Part shown: positions 17,139 through 25,004 of the stretch, one piece after another | Layout: every line of letters starts with the position of its first letter | Position numbering within the stretch: position 1 is the first letter of the stretch | Source: Lentilactobacillus sunkii DSM 19904 | GTDB lineage: Bacteria; Bacillota; Bacilli; Lactobacillales; Lactobacillaceae | DNA: 64,000 bases | Assembly: GCF_001435575.1 (NCBI RefSeq) | Contig: NZ_AZEA01000002.1 | Span: forward strand, 210,423-274,422 | Direction: 5' to 3' | Position numbers and translations under genes: made by a program | Notes under the pieces: generated by a model | What the model saw: only the letters and a program-made list of their open reading frames with translations | Databases searched by the model: none | Told to the model about the DNA's origin: nothing

Positions 17139-17250
17139 GTGCTCCGACGACCCAGATGCTAACCTCTAAGAGCGCTTCAACTAAAGCCCCAAAGACCAGG
17201 GCTTCAGTCAAAGCACTCTTAGAGACCGCATCTCCCGGGTCTCGTCGCAC
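17139..17250 (-). repeat. Long hairpin repeat, copy 2 (GTGCGACGAG...CGTCGGAGCAC)
   Basis: On the minus strand this 112-nt element begins one base after the TAG stop of the asparaginase gene. It starts GTGCGACGAG and ends CGTCGGAGCAC, followed by ATTTCGGCAAGA. The inner arms CTCTAAGAGTGCTTTGACTG and GCGCTCTTAGAG pair closely. Copy 23109-23218 is clearly homologous across its whole length. No T-tract follows. Confidence 0.85.
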
Positions 17251-17251
17251 T

Positions 17252-18226
17252 CTACGAGATTGCATTCCCCATAAATTCTCTCAACTCGTCTCCATGCATA
17301 TTATCACTCAATCCCACTAAAAGCTTGATTCTTGCCTTTTGACCATTCAGCCCCTGGCACAGAATTGTTCCCATTTTTCCTAATTGGATGCCGCCGCCTT
17401 GATAATCGTATATTTCTTGGGCAACACCGTTATAACATCTGGAGACCAGGACGATCGGGATACCGTTGTCAATTAAGCTTTGAATGGCTGGTAGTGTCTT
17501 TGGTGGGACATTTCCCGCACCCAGACCTTCCAGCACTAATCCTTTGGTATTTTTATTATTAATTGCTTCAAATAACGAACCGTCCATTCCTGCATATGCC
17601 TTAATCAAATAAACGCCCTCAACCACATGATTGATATCACACACTTCAGTCTGAATTAACTCCTGGAAGTATTTTGCTTTGTTTTGCGTTACAATTCCAA
17701 TTGGCCCAAAAGTTGGCGTCCGGAATGTGGCCACGTTGGTTGTATGCGTCTTGGTCACATATCTGGCAGTGTGAATTTCGTCGTTCATCACAACTAATAC
17801 ACCTTTACCGTAAGATTCGTCGGTTGCCGCAACCATGATTGCATTTCTAAAATTATACAATCCGTCAGAACCAATTTCGTTGGATGAGCGCATTGCTCCC
17901 GTAAGTACTACAGGGATGGTGTTGGGTAATGTCAAATCCAAAAAGTAGGCTGTTTCTTCCAATGTATCGGTTCCATGGGTAATCACGACGCCGTCAACAC
18001 CTTCGTCAATTGCTTTCATAATCCGCTGCTTAATTTTTAACATCACTTCAGGGGTCACGTGGGGTGATGGCAAATTGAACATTTCGTCAGTGATCAGGTT
18101 AATCTGACCCTTTAAAATAACTTGTTCTTCTGCGATTGGGTTCTCATCGTTGGGAACCACTTCGCCCTTTTCATTTTGAGACATTGAAATTGTGCCGCCT
18201 GTGTGAATTGCAAGAATTGTTTTCAT
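17252..18226 (-). CDS. ansA: L-asparaginase (type I, cytoplasmic)
   Basis: This 324-residue enzyme has no signal peptide. The N-terminal AIHTGGTISM carries the nucleophilic threonine, and VVITHGTDTLEETAYFLD carries the second catalytic Thr-Asp pair of asparaginases. GAMRSSNEIGSDGLYN is also conserved. It hydrolyses asparagine to aspartate and ammonia, which can feed the lysine/DAP pathway present elsewhere in the window. I chose the ATG at 18226 because GGAGG lies about 8 nt upstream, whereas the ATG at 18235 abuts it. The stop is TAG, and a long hairpin repeat begins one base after it. Confidence 0.92.
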   Translation of the reverse strand: MKTILAIHTGGTISMSQNEKGEVVPNDENPIAEEQVILKGQINLITDEMFNLPSPHVTPEVMLKIKQRIMKAIDEGVDGVVITHGTDTLEETAYFLDLTLPNTIPVVLTGAMRSSNEIGSDGLYNFRNAIMVAATDESYGKGVLVVMNDEIHTARYVTKTHTTNVATFRTPTFGPIGIVTQNKAKYFQELIQTEVCDINHVVEGVYLIKAYAGMDGSLFEAINNKNTKGLVLEGLGAGNVPPKTLPAIQSLIDNGIPIVLVSRCYNGVAQEIYDYQGGGIQLGKMGTILCQGLNGQKARIKLLVGLSDNMHGDELREFMGNAIS

Positions 18227-18262
18227 TAATTTCATCCTCCGTCAACCTGTTAATCTATACCA

Positions 18263-18688
18263 TTGTACCGTAAAATGGAACTTGTAAACTTACAATCAAG
18301 AAAGAAGTCGACAGATATGCCAAATTCCGACCGATACTACACGCCGCAAGATTCAAAAGACGCTATGCGACAGATCGAAAAGCTGTTCAATAAATACAAG
18401 GACGCCCCCATCACGCAAGAACTCGTTACCTACCACCAGAATTTGGTAAACCGTCTGAAGACCGATATCATGGCAGCTGCCAAGCAGGAAAATGTCCCGG
18501 CACGAATCGACTCAATCAACTCAATGATTGACGTCATGGAACGCTGGCTGAAAGTCCGACTGGCAGGAAATCCATTTAACGGCAAGATGAAGAATTTCAA
18601 ATTTGTCGGTGCTGAATCACTGCCCAAATTTAAGCGCCACGTCCATAAAATGAATGGCAGTTCGGAACATAGATCATCGCGACACTAA
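18263..18688 (+). CDS. Uncharacterised helical protein
   Basis: Up to 141 residues; the true start may be the ATG at 18317 (MPNSDRYYTPQ), because the earlier codons are basic and lack a ribosome binding site. The rest is mostly helical and charged (KDAMRQIEKLFNKYK; LVNRLKTDIMAAAKQ; IDSINSMIDVMERWLKVRL) and ends in a basic, histidine-containing tail. No membrane segment. I do not recognise a family. A short GAGTGCG...CGCATTC hairpin (18694-18742) follows the stop. Confidence 0.55.
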   Translation: MYRKMELVNLQSRKKSTDMPNSDRYYTPQDSKDAMRQIEKLFNKYKDAPITQELVTYHQNLVNRLKTDIMAAAKQENVPARIDSINSMIDVMERWLKVRLAGNPFNGKMKNFKFVGAESLPKFKRHVHKMNGSSEHRSSRH

Positions 18689-18693
18689 AACCG

Positions 18694-18742
18694 GAGTGCG
18701 AAACAAAACGCCTAGTCGCTTTCCTTGTTGCGACTCGCATTC
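18694..18742 (+). repeat. Short imperfect hairpin after the unknown gene
   Basis: Arms GAGTGCGA and TCGCATTC pair with one G-T wobble, with AACAA/TTGTT inside. The GAGTGCG start resembles the left end of the long hairpin family, but no conserved right end is present. It may be a relic or an unrelated structure. Confidence 0.35.
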
Positions 18743-18786
18743 AATCGTTATAATTATTATATCCAATTATATTAGGAGGAAGACCG

Positions 18787-19875
18787 TTGAGCAAAACCAT
18801 TGTTGAATTAAAAAACGTCTACAAAAAGTACGACGACGGCTTTACCGCTCTGAAGAACATCAGCTTTAAATTACAGGAAGGTGAATTCTACACGCTCCTG
18901 GGCCCCTCCGGCTGTGGTAAAACCACCATCCTTCAATCAATTGCCGGCTTTACCGAAGTCACGTCTGGCCAGGTCTTATTTGACGGCAAGAAAATTAATG
19001 ACATCCCGGCAAATAAACGACAACTCAATACTGTCTTTCAAGATTACGCATTATTCCCAAACATGAACGTTTTTGAAAACGTCGCTTTTGGCTTGGTGGT
19101 CCACAATGCCAAAAAAGATGAAATTCAAACTCGGGTTCACGATGCTTTAAAAATGGTTCAGCTTGAGCAATACGCCAACCGAGAAATCAGTGAGCTCTCT
19201 GGTGGCCAGCAGCAGCGAATTGCGATTGCCAGAGCGATTGTTAACCGGCCCAAGGTATTGTTGTTAGACGAGCCGTTATCGGCCTTAGACGCCAAGTTAC
19301 GCAAGGATATGCAGTACGAATTGCGTGAGCTCCAGCAAGACCTTGGGATCACCTTTTTATTTGTGACCCATGATCAAGAAGAAGCCCTAGCAATGAGTGA
19401 CGAAATCTTTGTCATGAACAAGGGTGAAATTCTTCAAAAGGGCTCACCCGTTGATATTTACGATGAACCAATTAACCACTTTGTCGCCGACTTTATCGGT
19501 GAGAGCAACATCATTGAGGGAAAGATGGTTGAAGATTATCAAGTTGCCTTCCTGGGGCATCAGTTCGAATGTTCCGATGCCGGCATGCGGCCCAATGAAC
19601 CGGTTGAAGTTGTTATCCGGCCAGAAGATTTGGTGATCACAACACCGGAAAAGGGCAAGCTGCAGGTCAAGGTTGATACCCAGCTGTTCCGTGGCGACTA
19701 CTATGAAATTCTCGCGTACGACAAAGCCGGCAACGAATGGCTGATTCATTCGACCAACGCCAGTACTGATGACGCCATTGTCGGCCTAACCTTTGGGCCT
19801 GACGATATGCATATTATGCGATTTAACGAAACTGAAGCCAAATTCAATCACCGGCTTGAAAGTTATGAAGATTAG
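18787..19875 (+). CDS. potA: Spermidine/putrescine ABC transporter ATP-binding protein
   Basis: This 362-residue protein starts at TTG (18787) behind AGGAGGAAGA. It has Walker [11 protein letters not shown]-loop [11 protein letters not shown], signature LSGGQQQR, Walker [12 protein letters not shown] and the switch region THDQEEA. A C-terminal TOBE-like domain follows from about residue 240. It powers polyamine import from the cytoplasmic face. It is the first gene of potABCD, in standard order with short gaps. TTGTTG and TATAAT about 18 bp apart (near 18724 and 18748) form a likely promoter. Confidence 0.93.
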   Translation: MSKTIVELKNVYKKYDDGFTALKNISFKLQEGEFYTLLGPSGCGKTTILQSIAGFTEVTSGQVLFDGKKINDIPANKRQLNTVFQDYALFPNMNVFENVAFGLVVHNAKKDEIQTRVHDALKMVQLEQYANREISELSGGQQQRIAIARAIVNRPKVLLLDEPLSALDAKLRKDMQYELRELQQDLGITFLFVTHDQEEALAMSDEIFVMNKGEILQKGSPVDIYDEPINHFVADFIGESNIIEGKMVEDYQVAFLGHQFECSDAGMRPNEPVEVVIRPEDLVITTPEKGKLQVKVDTQLFRGDYYEILAYDKAGNEWLIHSTNASTDDAIVGLTFGPDDMHIMRFNETEAKFNHRLESYED

Positions 19876-19886
19876 GGGGCTGAGAG

Positions 19887-20696
19887 ATGAAGAAAAACTT
19901 TCGGGGATTATTTTTCACGCCCTATGTTTTGTGGCTGGGCATGTTTGTAATCGCACCCGTCGCTTTGATTTTTTACTATTCATTTTTTGATATTCACCAC
20001 AACTTCACCCTGTCCAACTACCAGGAGTTTTTCACTTCGGGAACATACCTGACAATGACGGCCAATTCGGTGCTTTATGCATTTTTAATTACGTTATTCG
20101 CCATTCTGATCAGCTACCCGATGGCGTTGGTGATCAGTAAGCTCAAGCACCGGAATTTGTGGATTCTGTTGATTATTCTGCCAACCTGGATTAACCTGCT
20201 GCTCAAGGCATACGCATTTATCGGCCTATTAAGCCACGATGGTCTGGTCAATGAACTGTTCCAATTCTTTGGGCTCCCGGTTCAACACATGCTGTTTACG
20301 GATGCCAGCTTCATTCTGGTTGCCGCCTATATTCAAATTCCATTTATGATTCTGCCAATCTTTAATTCATTAACCGACATCAGTGATTCTTATATTCGTG
20401 CCAGTCGCGATTTAGGCGCTACCAAATGGCAGACGTTAACCAAAGTCATCATCCCAATGACGATGCCTGGGATTAAATCCGGCATTCAAATTGTCTTCAT
20501 CCCTTCGCTATCACTCTTCATGCTTTCACGCCTGATCGGTGGTAACAAGGTCATCACTCTAGGAACTGCCGTTGAGGAGCATTTTCTCACGACAATGAAC
20601 TGGGGCATGGGCTCAACCATTGGTGTGGTCCTGATCATTTCAATGGTCATCGTCATGCTGCTGACCAACACCAAGCGTAAAAGGAGGCGGGCATAA
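19887..20696 (+). CDS. potB: Spermidine/putrescine ABC transporter permease PotB
   Basis: This 269-residue permease has six hydrophobic segments. The cytoplasmic EAA loop reads ASRDLGATKWQTLTKVIIP (about residues 171-189), which docks with the PotA ATPase. It begins 11 nt after potA and ends in TAATG overlap with potC. With PotC it forms the membrane channel for polyamines. The first helix is preceded by a short basic stretch (KKNFRG). Confidence 0.92.
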   Translation: MKKNFRGLFFTPYVLWLGMFVIAPVALIFYYSFFDIHHNFTLSNYQEFFTSGTYLTMTANSVLYAFLITLFAILISYPMALVISKLKHRNLWILLIILPTWINLLLKAYAFIGLLSHDGLVNELFQFFGLPVQHMLFTDASFILVAAYIQIPFMILPIFNSLTDISDSYIRASRDLGATKWQTLTKVIIPMTMPGIKSGIQIVFIPSLSLFMLSRLIGGNKVITLGTAVEEHFLTTMNWGMGSTIGVVLIISMVIVMLLTNTKRKRRRA

Positions 20697-21517
20697 TGGA
20701 AAACAAAGCCTCCAAAACCGGTAAAATTTATATCACAATCGTCTTTTTGCTATTATATATTCCAATTGTTTATCTGATCCTGTACTCATTCAGCAAAGGC
20801 ACCACCATGACCAATTTTCAGGGTTTCTCTTTAAAACATTATGGAGAACTTTTCGCCGACAAACGCATGCTGGCAATCTTTCTAAACACGATTTTAATTG
20901 CCCTTCTATCATCCGTTTGTTCAACCATCATCGGAACTATGGGTGCTTTGGCTGTACATAATGCCAAACGCCGTCACGAAAGGGAAACCTTGCTGTCACT
21001 GAACAGTATCCTGTTGGTTTCACCCGACGTTATCATCGGTGCCAGCTTCCTGATCTTCTTTACCGCATTGAAGCTGCCGCTGGGATTTTGGTCAGTGCTC
21101 CTAAGCCACATTGCCTTTGAAATCCCCATTGTGCTTCTGTTGGTCTTGCCACGATTGGACGAAATGAGCCCGTCAATGACCAACGCAGCCATGGATTTGG
21201 GCGCCAGTCCGTCACAGATTCTGAGCAAGATTATCCTGCCGTATATCCAGCCGGGAATCATTGCCGGCTTCTTCATGGCGATCACCTATTCACTGGATGA
21301 TTTTGCAGTTACCTTCTTCGTCACTGGTAACGGCTTCACCACCCTGTCAGTTGAAATTTACTCACGGGCCCGTCAGGGAATCAGCTTGGAAATCAACGCA
21401 CTTGCTGGCATCATGTTCATCTTCTCGTTGATTTTGGTCGGCGTTTACTATGTGATCGAAACCCACAATACCGGCAATGGTGATAAGAAGAACATTGTGG
21501 AGGTGACTGATCGATGA
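20696..21517 (+). CDS. potC: Spermidine/putrescine ABC transporter permease PotC
   Basis: This 273-residue permease is the partner of PotB. Its EAA loop is AAMDLGASPSQILSKIILP, about residues 162-180. The start shares a base with the potB stop (TAATG) and its end overlaps the potD start (ATGA), so the whole set is translationally coupled. Six membrane segments are visible. Confidence 0.92.
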   Translation: MENKASKTGKIYITIVFLLLYIPIVYLILYSFSKGTTMTNFQGFSLKHYGELFADKRMLAIFLNTILIALLSSVCSTIIGTMGALAVHNAKRRHERETLLSLNSILLVSPDVIIGASFLIFFTALKLPLGFWSVLLSHIAFEIPIVLLLVLPRLDEMSPSMTNAAMDLGASPSQILSKIILPYIQPGIIAGFFMAITYSLDDFAVTFFVTGNGFTTLSVEIYSRARQGISLEINALAGIMFIFSLILVGVYYVIETHNTGNGDKKNIVEVTDR

Positions 21518-22584
21518 AGAAATTTCTCGCAGCATTCATTGCAATCCTGGCGATCTGTGCCGGCTTGGCCTATGGCAGTAATCAGTTAACCAAATCAACC
21601 GGCGATACCGGCAATAAAGTTCTTAACCTCTACAATTGGGGCGATTATATCGACCCGGCCCTCCTGACCAAATTTCAAAAGGAAACCGGTTATCACGTCA
21701 ACGTTGAAACTTTCGACAGCAATGAAGCCATGTATACGAAAATCAAGCAAGGCGGCACCAGTTATGACATCACCGTTCCTAGTGATTACATGGTTCAAAA
21801 AATGAAAGCTGACCACATGCTGATCCCACTGGATAAATCCAAGCTTAAGGGCATGAACAACTATGGTTCTTCATTTATGAACAAGTCCTTTGACCCCGGT
21901 AACAAGTATTCAATCCCCTACTTCTGGGGAACACTTGGCATTATTTACAATGATCAGTCGGTTAAACCCGGTTCGCTTACCCACTGGAATCAGCTTTGGA
22001 GCAAGAAGTACCGCAATGATATTATGTTGATTGATTCATCTCGTGATATCCTGGGATTCTCGTTGATTTCAATGGGACATTCGGTGAATACAACCAACTC
22101 GACCGAACTGGTCGCAGCCAAAAACAAGTTGAATCGACTATCTCCCAACGTCAAAGCAGTGGTTGCCGATGAAATTAAGATGTACATGGCTGAAGGTGAA
22201 GCCCCGGTTGCCGTTGACTGGTCGGGTGAGGCGTCAGAAATGATGTCGCAGAACTCGCATTTGCATTACGTTGTACCGACAGAAGGCAGTAACATGTGGT
22301 TCGATGATTTGGCCATCCCAAAGACCGCCAAGCATTTCAAAGCAATTTATGCCTTTTTGAACTTCATGAACAAACCGGAAAATGCCGCTCAAAATGCTGA
22401 ATATATTGGTTATTCAACACCAAACATGGCAGCATATAAGCTGTTGCCAAAGAACGTCAGAGACGACAAACAGTTCTATCCGGATCAACAGGTGCTTGAC
22501 CGACTGCAGGTTTACAGCAACCTCAGCCCACAAAAAGTGCAGGAGTATAATGACTTGTATTTGGAATTCAAGATGCACCATTAA
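21514..22584 (+). CDS. potD: Spermidine/putrescine-binding protein PotD
   Basis: This 356-residue extracellular binding protein begins with MKK, a hydrophobic stretch to about residue 22, and then the mature domain. VLNLYNWGDYIDPALLTKF is the conserved opening of PotD-like proteins, followed by SYDITVPSDYMVQKM and a WSGEASEMM segment near the binding cleft. A cysteine sits in the signal region (LAIC at about residue 17), but the residue before it is Ile rather than Ala/Gly/Ser. A lipoprotein anchor is therefore possible but not canonical; otherwise it is held by the uncleaved helix. Confidence 0.9.
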   Translation: MKKFLAAFIAILAICAGLAYGSNQLTKSTGDTGNKVLNLYNWGDYIDPALLTKFQKETGYHVNVETFDSNEAMYTKIKQGGTSYDITVPSDYMVQKMKADHMLIPLDKSKLKGMNNYGSSFMNKSFDPGNKYSIPYFWGTLGIIYNDQSVKPGSLTHWNQLWSKKYRNDIMLIDSSRDILGFSLISMGHSVNTTNSTELVAAKNKLNRLSPNVKAVVADEIKMYMAEGEAPVAVDWSGEASEMMSQNSHLHYVVPTEGSNMWFDDLAIPKTAKHFKAIYAFLNFMNKPENAAQNAEYIGYSTPNMAAYKLLPKNVRDDKQFYPDQQVLDRLQVYSNLSPQKVQEYNDLYLEFKMHH

Positions 22585-22652
22585 CACTGGTTAATCATTC
22601 TTAATTGGTCTTTATACCCGAAATGCATTAAACTTATTACGAGGTGAAAATA

Positions 22653-22982
22653 ATGGCAAAGAAAAACATGCGACAAGAGATCATTATCGATATGGACGAA
22701 TTCATCGTCACATACGCAGCAACACTGTTGGATCCAAATGAAAATCTTTCAAAATTGGTGTACGACACAGCAAAAGAAGATATCACAAAGTGGGACGACT
22801 TGTTCCACGATCAAGGATTCGGAAGAAAAAACAAGTTTCTTAACATCGGCCGAGGCTATCTGAGAGATGCACTCAACTTGGACGCCGAAGAAGCAGAAAA
22901 GCAAGGTGACCAATTAGCCCAAGAAGCCATCGAGTACTTAGGAAAGCACACCGACTTCTTTGAGAACTGGAGAACAGACTAG
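22653..22982 (+). CDS. Uncharacterised small acidic protein
   Basis: This 109-residue protein starts at the ATG at 22653, behind GAGGTG. Mostly helical and acidic (EIIIDMDEFIVTYAATLLD; LDAEEAEKQGDQLAQEAIEY) with a short basic middle (GFGRKNKFLNIGRG). No membrane or signal segment. I do not recognise the family. The stop is TAG, and a long hairpin repeat array (two full copies and a remnant) starts 3 nt later. Confidence 0.65.
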   Translation: MAKKNMRQEIIIDMDEFIVTYAATLLDPNENLSKLVYDTAKEDITKWDDLFHDQGFGRKNKFLNIGRGYLRDALNLDAEEAEKQGDQLAQEAIEYLGKHTDFFENWRTD

Positions 22983-22985
22983 AGA

Positions 22986-23101
22986 GTGTGACAAGCCCCG
23001 GGTGACCCCGGAGTGTAAGACGAAAATATCAATGATGAACGGTCCTTGTTCATCGTTGATATTTTTGACTTACACAGTAGGGGTCAGGGGTATCGGAACA
23101 C
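22986..23101 (+). repeat. Long hairpin repeat, copy 3a
   Basis: This 116-nt element begins GTGTGACAAG and ends TATCGGAACAC. Outer arms are GTGT...ACAC instead of GTGC...GCAC, a compensated change. Inside, CCCC and GACCCC pair with GGGGTC and GGGG, GTGTAAG pairs with CTTACAC, and a 19-nt arm (AAAATATCAATGATGAAC) closes a 7-nt loop. It starts 3 nt after a TAG stop and is followed by GTTTAGA. Confidence 0.85.
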
Positions 23102-23108
23102 GTTTAGA

Positions 23109-23218
23109 GCGCGACGAGCAACGGGTGAGGCGGTTTCTAAGAGTGCTTTGACTGAAACCCCGGTTTTGGGTTTTAGTTAAAGTGCACTTAGAAGTAAGCC
23201 TCAGTTGCGTCGGAGCGT
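23109..23218 (+). repeat. Long hairpin repeat, copy 3b (tandem)
   Basis: This 110-nt element directly follows copy 3a and begins GCGCGACGAG after TTTAGA. Its inner arms TTCTAAGAGTGCTTTGACTG and AGTGCACTTAGAA match copy 2 closely, and it ends CGTCGGAGCGT. The interior similarity to copy 2 shows common ancestry, not chance pairing. Confidence 0.85.
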
Positions 23219-23324
23219 ATTTCAGAAGCAGCCTGGACCTGAAAACAAGCGAAAAGCTGTTGCCTCTTGGGCCATGTAGGTTAGGCAGGCTTTCAGCCGG
23301 CCGTCGGAACACGTTTCCACTAGA
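23219..23324 (+). repeat. Probable right-half remnant of the hairpin repeat (3c)
   Basis: CGTCGGAACACGTTTCCAC at 23302-23320 followed by TAGA matches the right end of the family, but no matching left end (GTGT + GAC) precedes it and internal pairing is weak. It therefore looks like a decayed or truncated third copy. Confidence 0.5.
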
Positions 23325-23371
23325 TAACAGCCAACAATCCCCAAAAGAAATTCAGAATACCAAACAAAAAC

Positions 23372-23415
23372 AGCCGTCCCACTGGATACACAACATCCAG
23401 TGGGACGGCTATTTT
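23372..23415. terminator. Perfect 16-bp terminator hairpin
   Basis: AGCCGTCCCACTGGAT (23372-23387) and its exact complement (23395-23410) enclose a 7-nt loop. ATTTTG follows on the plus strand and GTTTTTG on the minus strand. Confidence 0.8.
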
Positions 23416-23480
23416 GCACCCAAATCCGCAAGCTTTTTCCACCAACTTCCCCCAACTTTGTATCATAATAGACCTGTTTA

Positions 23481-23494
23481 AGTTGTACACAACT
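23481..23494. promoter_or_regulatory. Short inverted repeat before the MFS exporter
   Basis: AGTTGT-AC-ACAACT lies 20 bp upstream of the MFS start, between a CATAAT-like -10 (23464-23469) and AGGAGG. The position suits a repressor operator; the regulator is unknown and not adjacent. Confidence 0.4.
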
Positions 23495-23514
23495 CTACAA
23501 GGAGGTCATCCAAA

Positions 23515-24951
23515 ATGAACAACGCACCTGCACAAACAACAACCCAAAAGAACGGTTGGTGGATCCTAGTATCAATCGGCATGTTTGCTTTCATGTCCAA
23601 CTTGGATTCAAGTATTGTCAACATTGCCATGCCGATCATGGCAAAGCAGCTCCATGTACCAATGAATCAAATCGAATGGGTGGTTTCCTCATACCTGATC
23701 GTCCTAACAGCGTTATTGCTATTTTTCGGTAAATTAGGGGACATCTATGGTAAAGTCAAAGTTTTCAGAATTGGGACAGTCGTCTTTCTTCTCGGATCCT
23801 TCCTATCAGGCCTGCAAATGAATTTTCCGTTTCTACTGGTTGGTCGGTTCATTCAGGGAACCGGGGCTGCCATGACTCTTTCAAACACTTACGGCATCAC
23901 GACTTCCACTTTTGGCATCAAGGAACGTGGCCGGGCAATGGGATTTGTCGGCACTTTCGTTGCCCTGGGTGCAATCGCCGGACCCGGACTTGGTGGTCTG
24001 ATTTTATCCCAGTTATCCTGGGGATACATTTTCTGGGTCAACCTGCCAATTGGAATCATCGCCATCATTTTGGGCGCAATTGTCATGCCGAAGGCTTATC
24101 AAACAGTTCCAGGGACAATTGACTGGTTGGGGTTTATCAACTTCTCACTGATGATTATCGGCCTGTTCCTGGGGGTCTTCATTGGCCAGGAAATTGGATA
24201 CACGAAGCCTGTCCCACTGGCATTATTTGCATTGGGAATCGTGACGCTCTGGGGATTCCTCCACGCTGAGAAGCGGGCTAAGAATCCACTGATGCCACTA
24301 TCTTTATTCAAAATCAAGCCATTTTCATACGGCCTTGGGGCTGCGGTATTGATTTTCCTATCCAACTTCTTCACTGTTGTTATCGTGCCCTTCTACCTCG
24401 AAGATGCGCGCAGACTCACTGCCGGTCAGGCCGGTGCCTTGTTAATCATTTTCCCCATCATAATGGTCTTTTCAGGACCGTTTGGCGGTTGGCTGGCCGA
24501 TCATTTTTCACCTGCCCGGATTGCCTCGATTGGCTTGTTAATCGTAGCGGTGGCCCAGGCAATGTACATCTTCTTGACCTTAACCAGTCCAATGTGGGTC
24601 TATGTCGTGATCACGATTATCATGGCCTTTGGAACCGGGCTGTTCCAGTCGCCGAACAGTGATATTGTCATGTCGGTCGTTCCAAAAGATTCGTTGGGGA
24701 GTGCCGGAAGTTTAAATGCCCTCGCCCGAAATGTCGGTATGATTTCAGGAACTGCTCTTTCTACAAGTGCCTTGTTTATCGCCATGAGCATCAAGGCCGG
24801 GTTCCATGTAACTAATTATCTGCCACAGCAGCCGGAAGTCTTCATCTTTGGTATGCATATCGCATTTGCAGTATCGCTGGTCATTATTCTTGGCGCCCTG
24901 GGACTGTCAGTCATGCAGGGACGAACAGTTAAACCTGGCGATTTAAAATAG
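23515..24951 (+). CDS. MFS exporter of the DHA2 (14-helix) family
   Basis: This 478-residue protein has about 14 membrane helices. Helix 1 ends in FMSNLDSSIVNIAMPIM, the DHA2 motif D1 region, and GKLGDIYGKVKVFRIG is the loop 2-3 motif A. GRFIQGTGAAM and a motif C-like AIAGPGLGGLI (about residues 155-165) mark a drug:H+ antiporter. AAGGAGG precedes the ATG. The substrate is unknown. The gene stands alone, between a terminator on each side. Confidence 0.88.
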   Translation: MNNAPAQTTTQKNGWWILVSIGMFAFMSNLDSSIVNIAMPIMAKQLHVPMNQIEWVVSSYLIVLTALLLFFGKLGDIYGKVKVFRIGTVVFLLGSFLSGLQMNFPFLLVGRFIQGTGAAMTLSNTYGITTSTFGIKERGRAMGFVGTFVALGAIAGPGLGGLILSQLSWGYIFWVNLPIGIIAIILGAIVMPKAYQTVPGTIDWLGFINFSLMIIGLFLGVFIGQEIGYTKPVPLALFALGIVTLWGFLHAEKRAKNPLMPLSLFKIKPFSYGLGAAVLIFLSNFFTVVIVPFYLEDARRLTAGQAGALLIIFPIIMVFSGPFGGWLADHFSPARIASIGLLIVAVAQAMYIFLTLTSPMWVYVVITIIMAFGTGLFQSPNSDIVMSVVPKDSLGSAGSLNALARNVGMISGTALSTSALFIAMSIKAGFHVTNYLPQQPEVFIFGMHIAFAVSLVIILGALGLSVMQGRTVKPGDLK

Positions 24952-24967
24952 TACAACACAAAGTAAA

Positions 24968-25004
24968 ACAGAGAATCGGAAAAATCCGATTCTCTGTTTT
25001 TTAT
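24968..25004. terminator. Terminator shared by MFS exporter and P-type ATPase
   Basis: ACAGAGAATCGGA pairs perfectly with TCCGATTCTCTGT across an AAAA loop and is followed by TTTTT. It lies between convergent genes. Confidence 0.85.

Noticed and set aside
22986..23324. CRISPR-like array after the small unknown gene
   Set aside because: The units are two long hairpins with different interiors, not short identical repeats with regular spacers, and no cas gene is near. The Cas4-like nuclease domain at 45.1 kb is fused to a helicase and unrelated.
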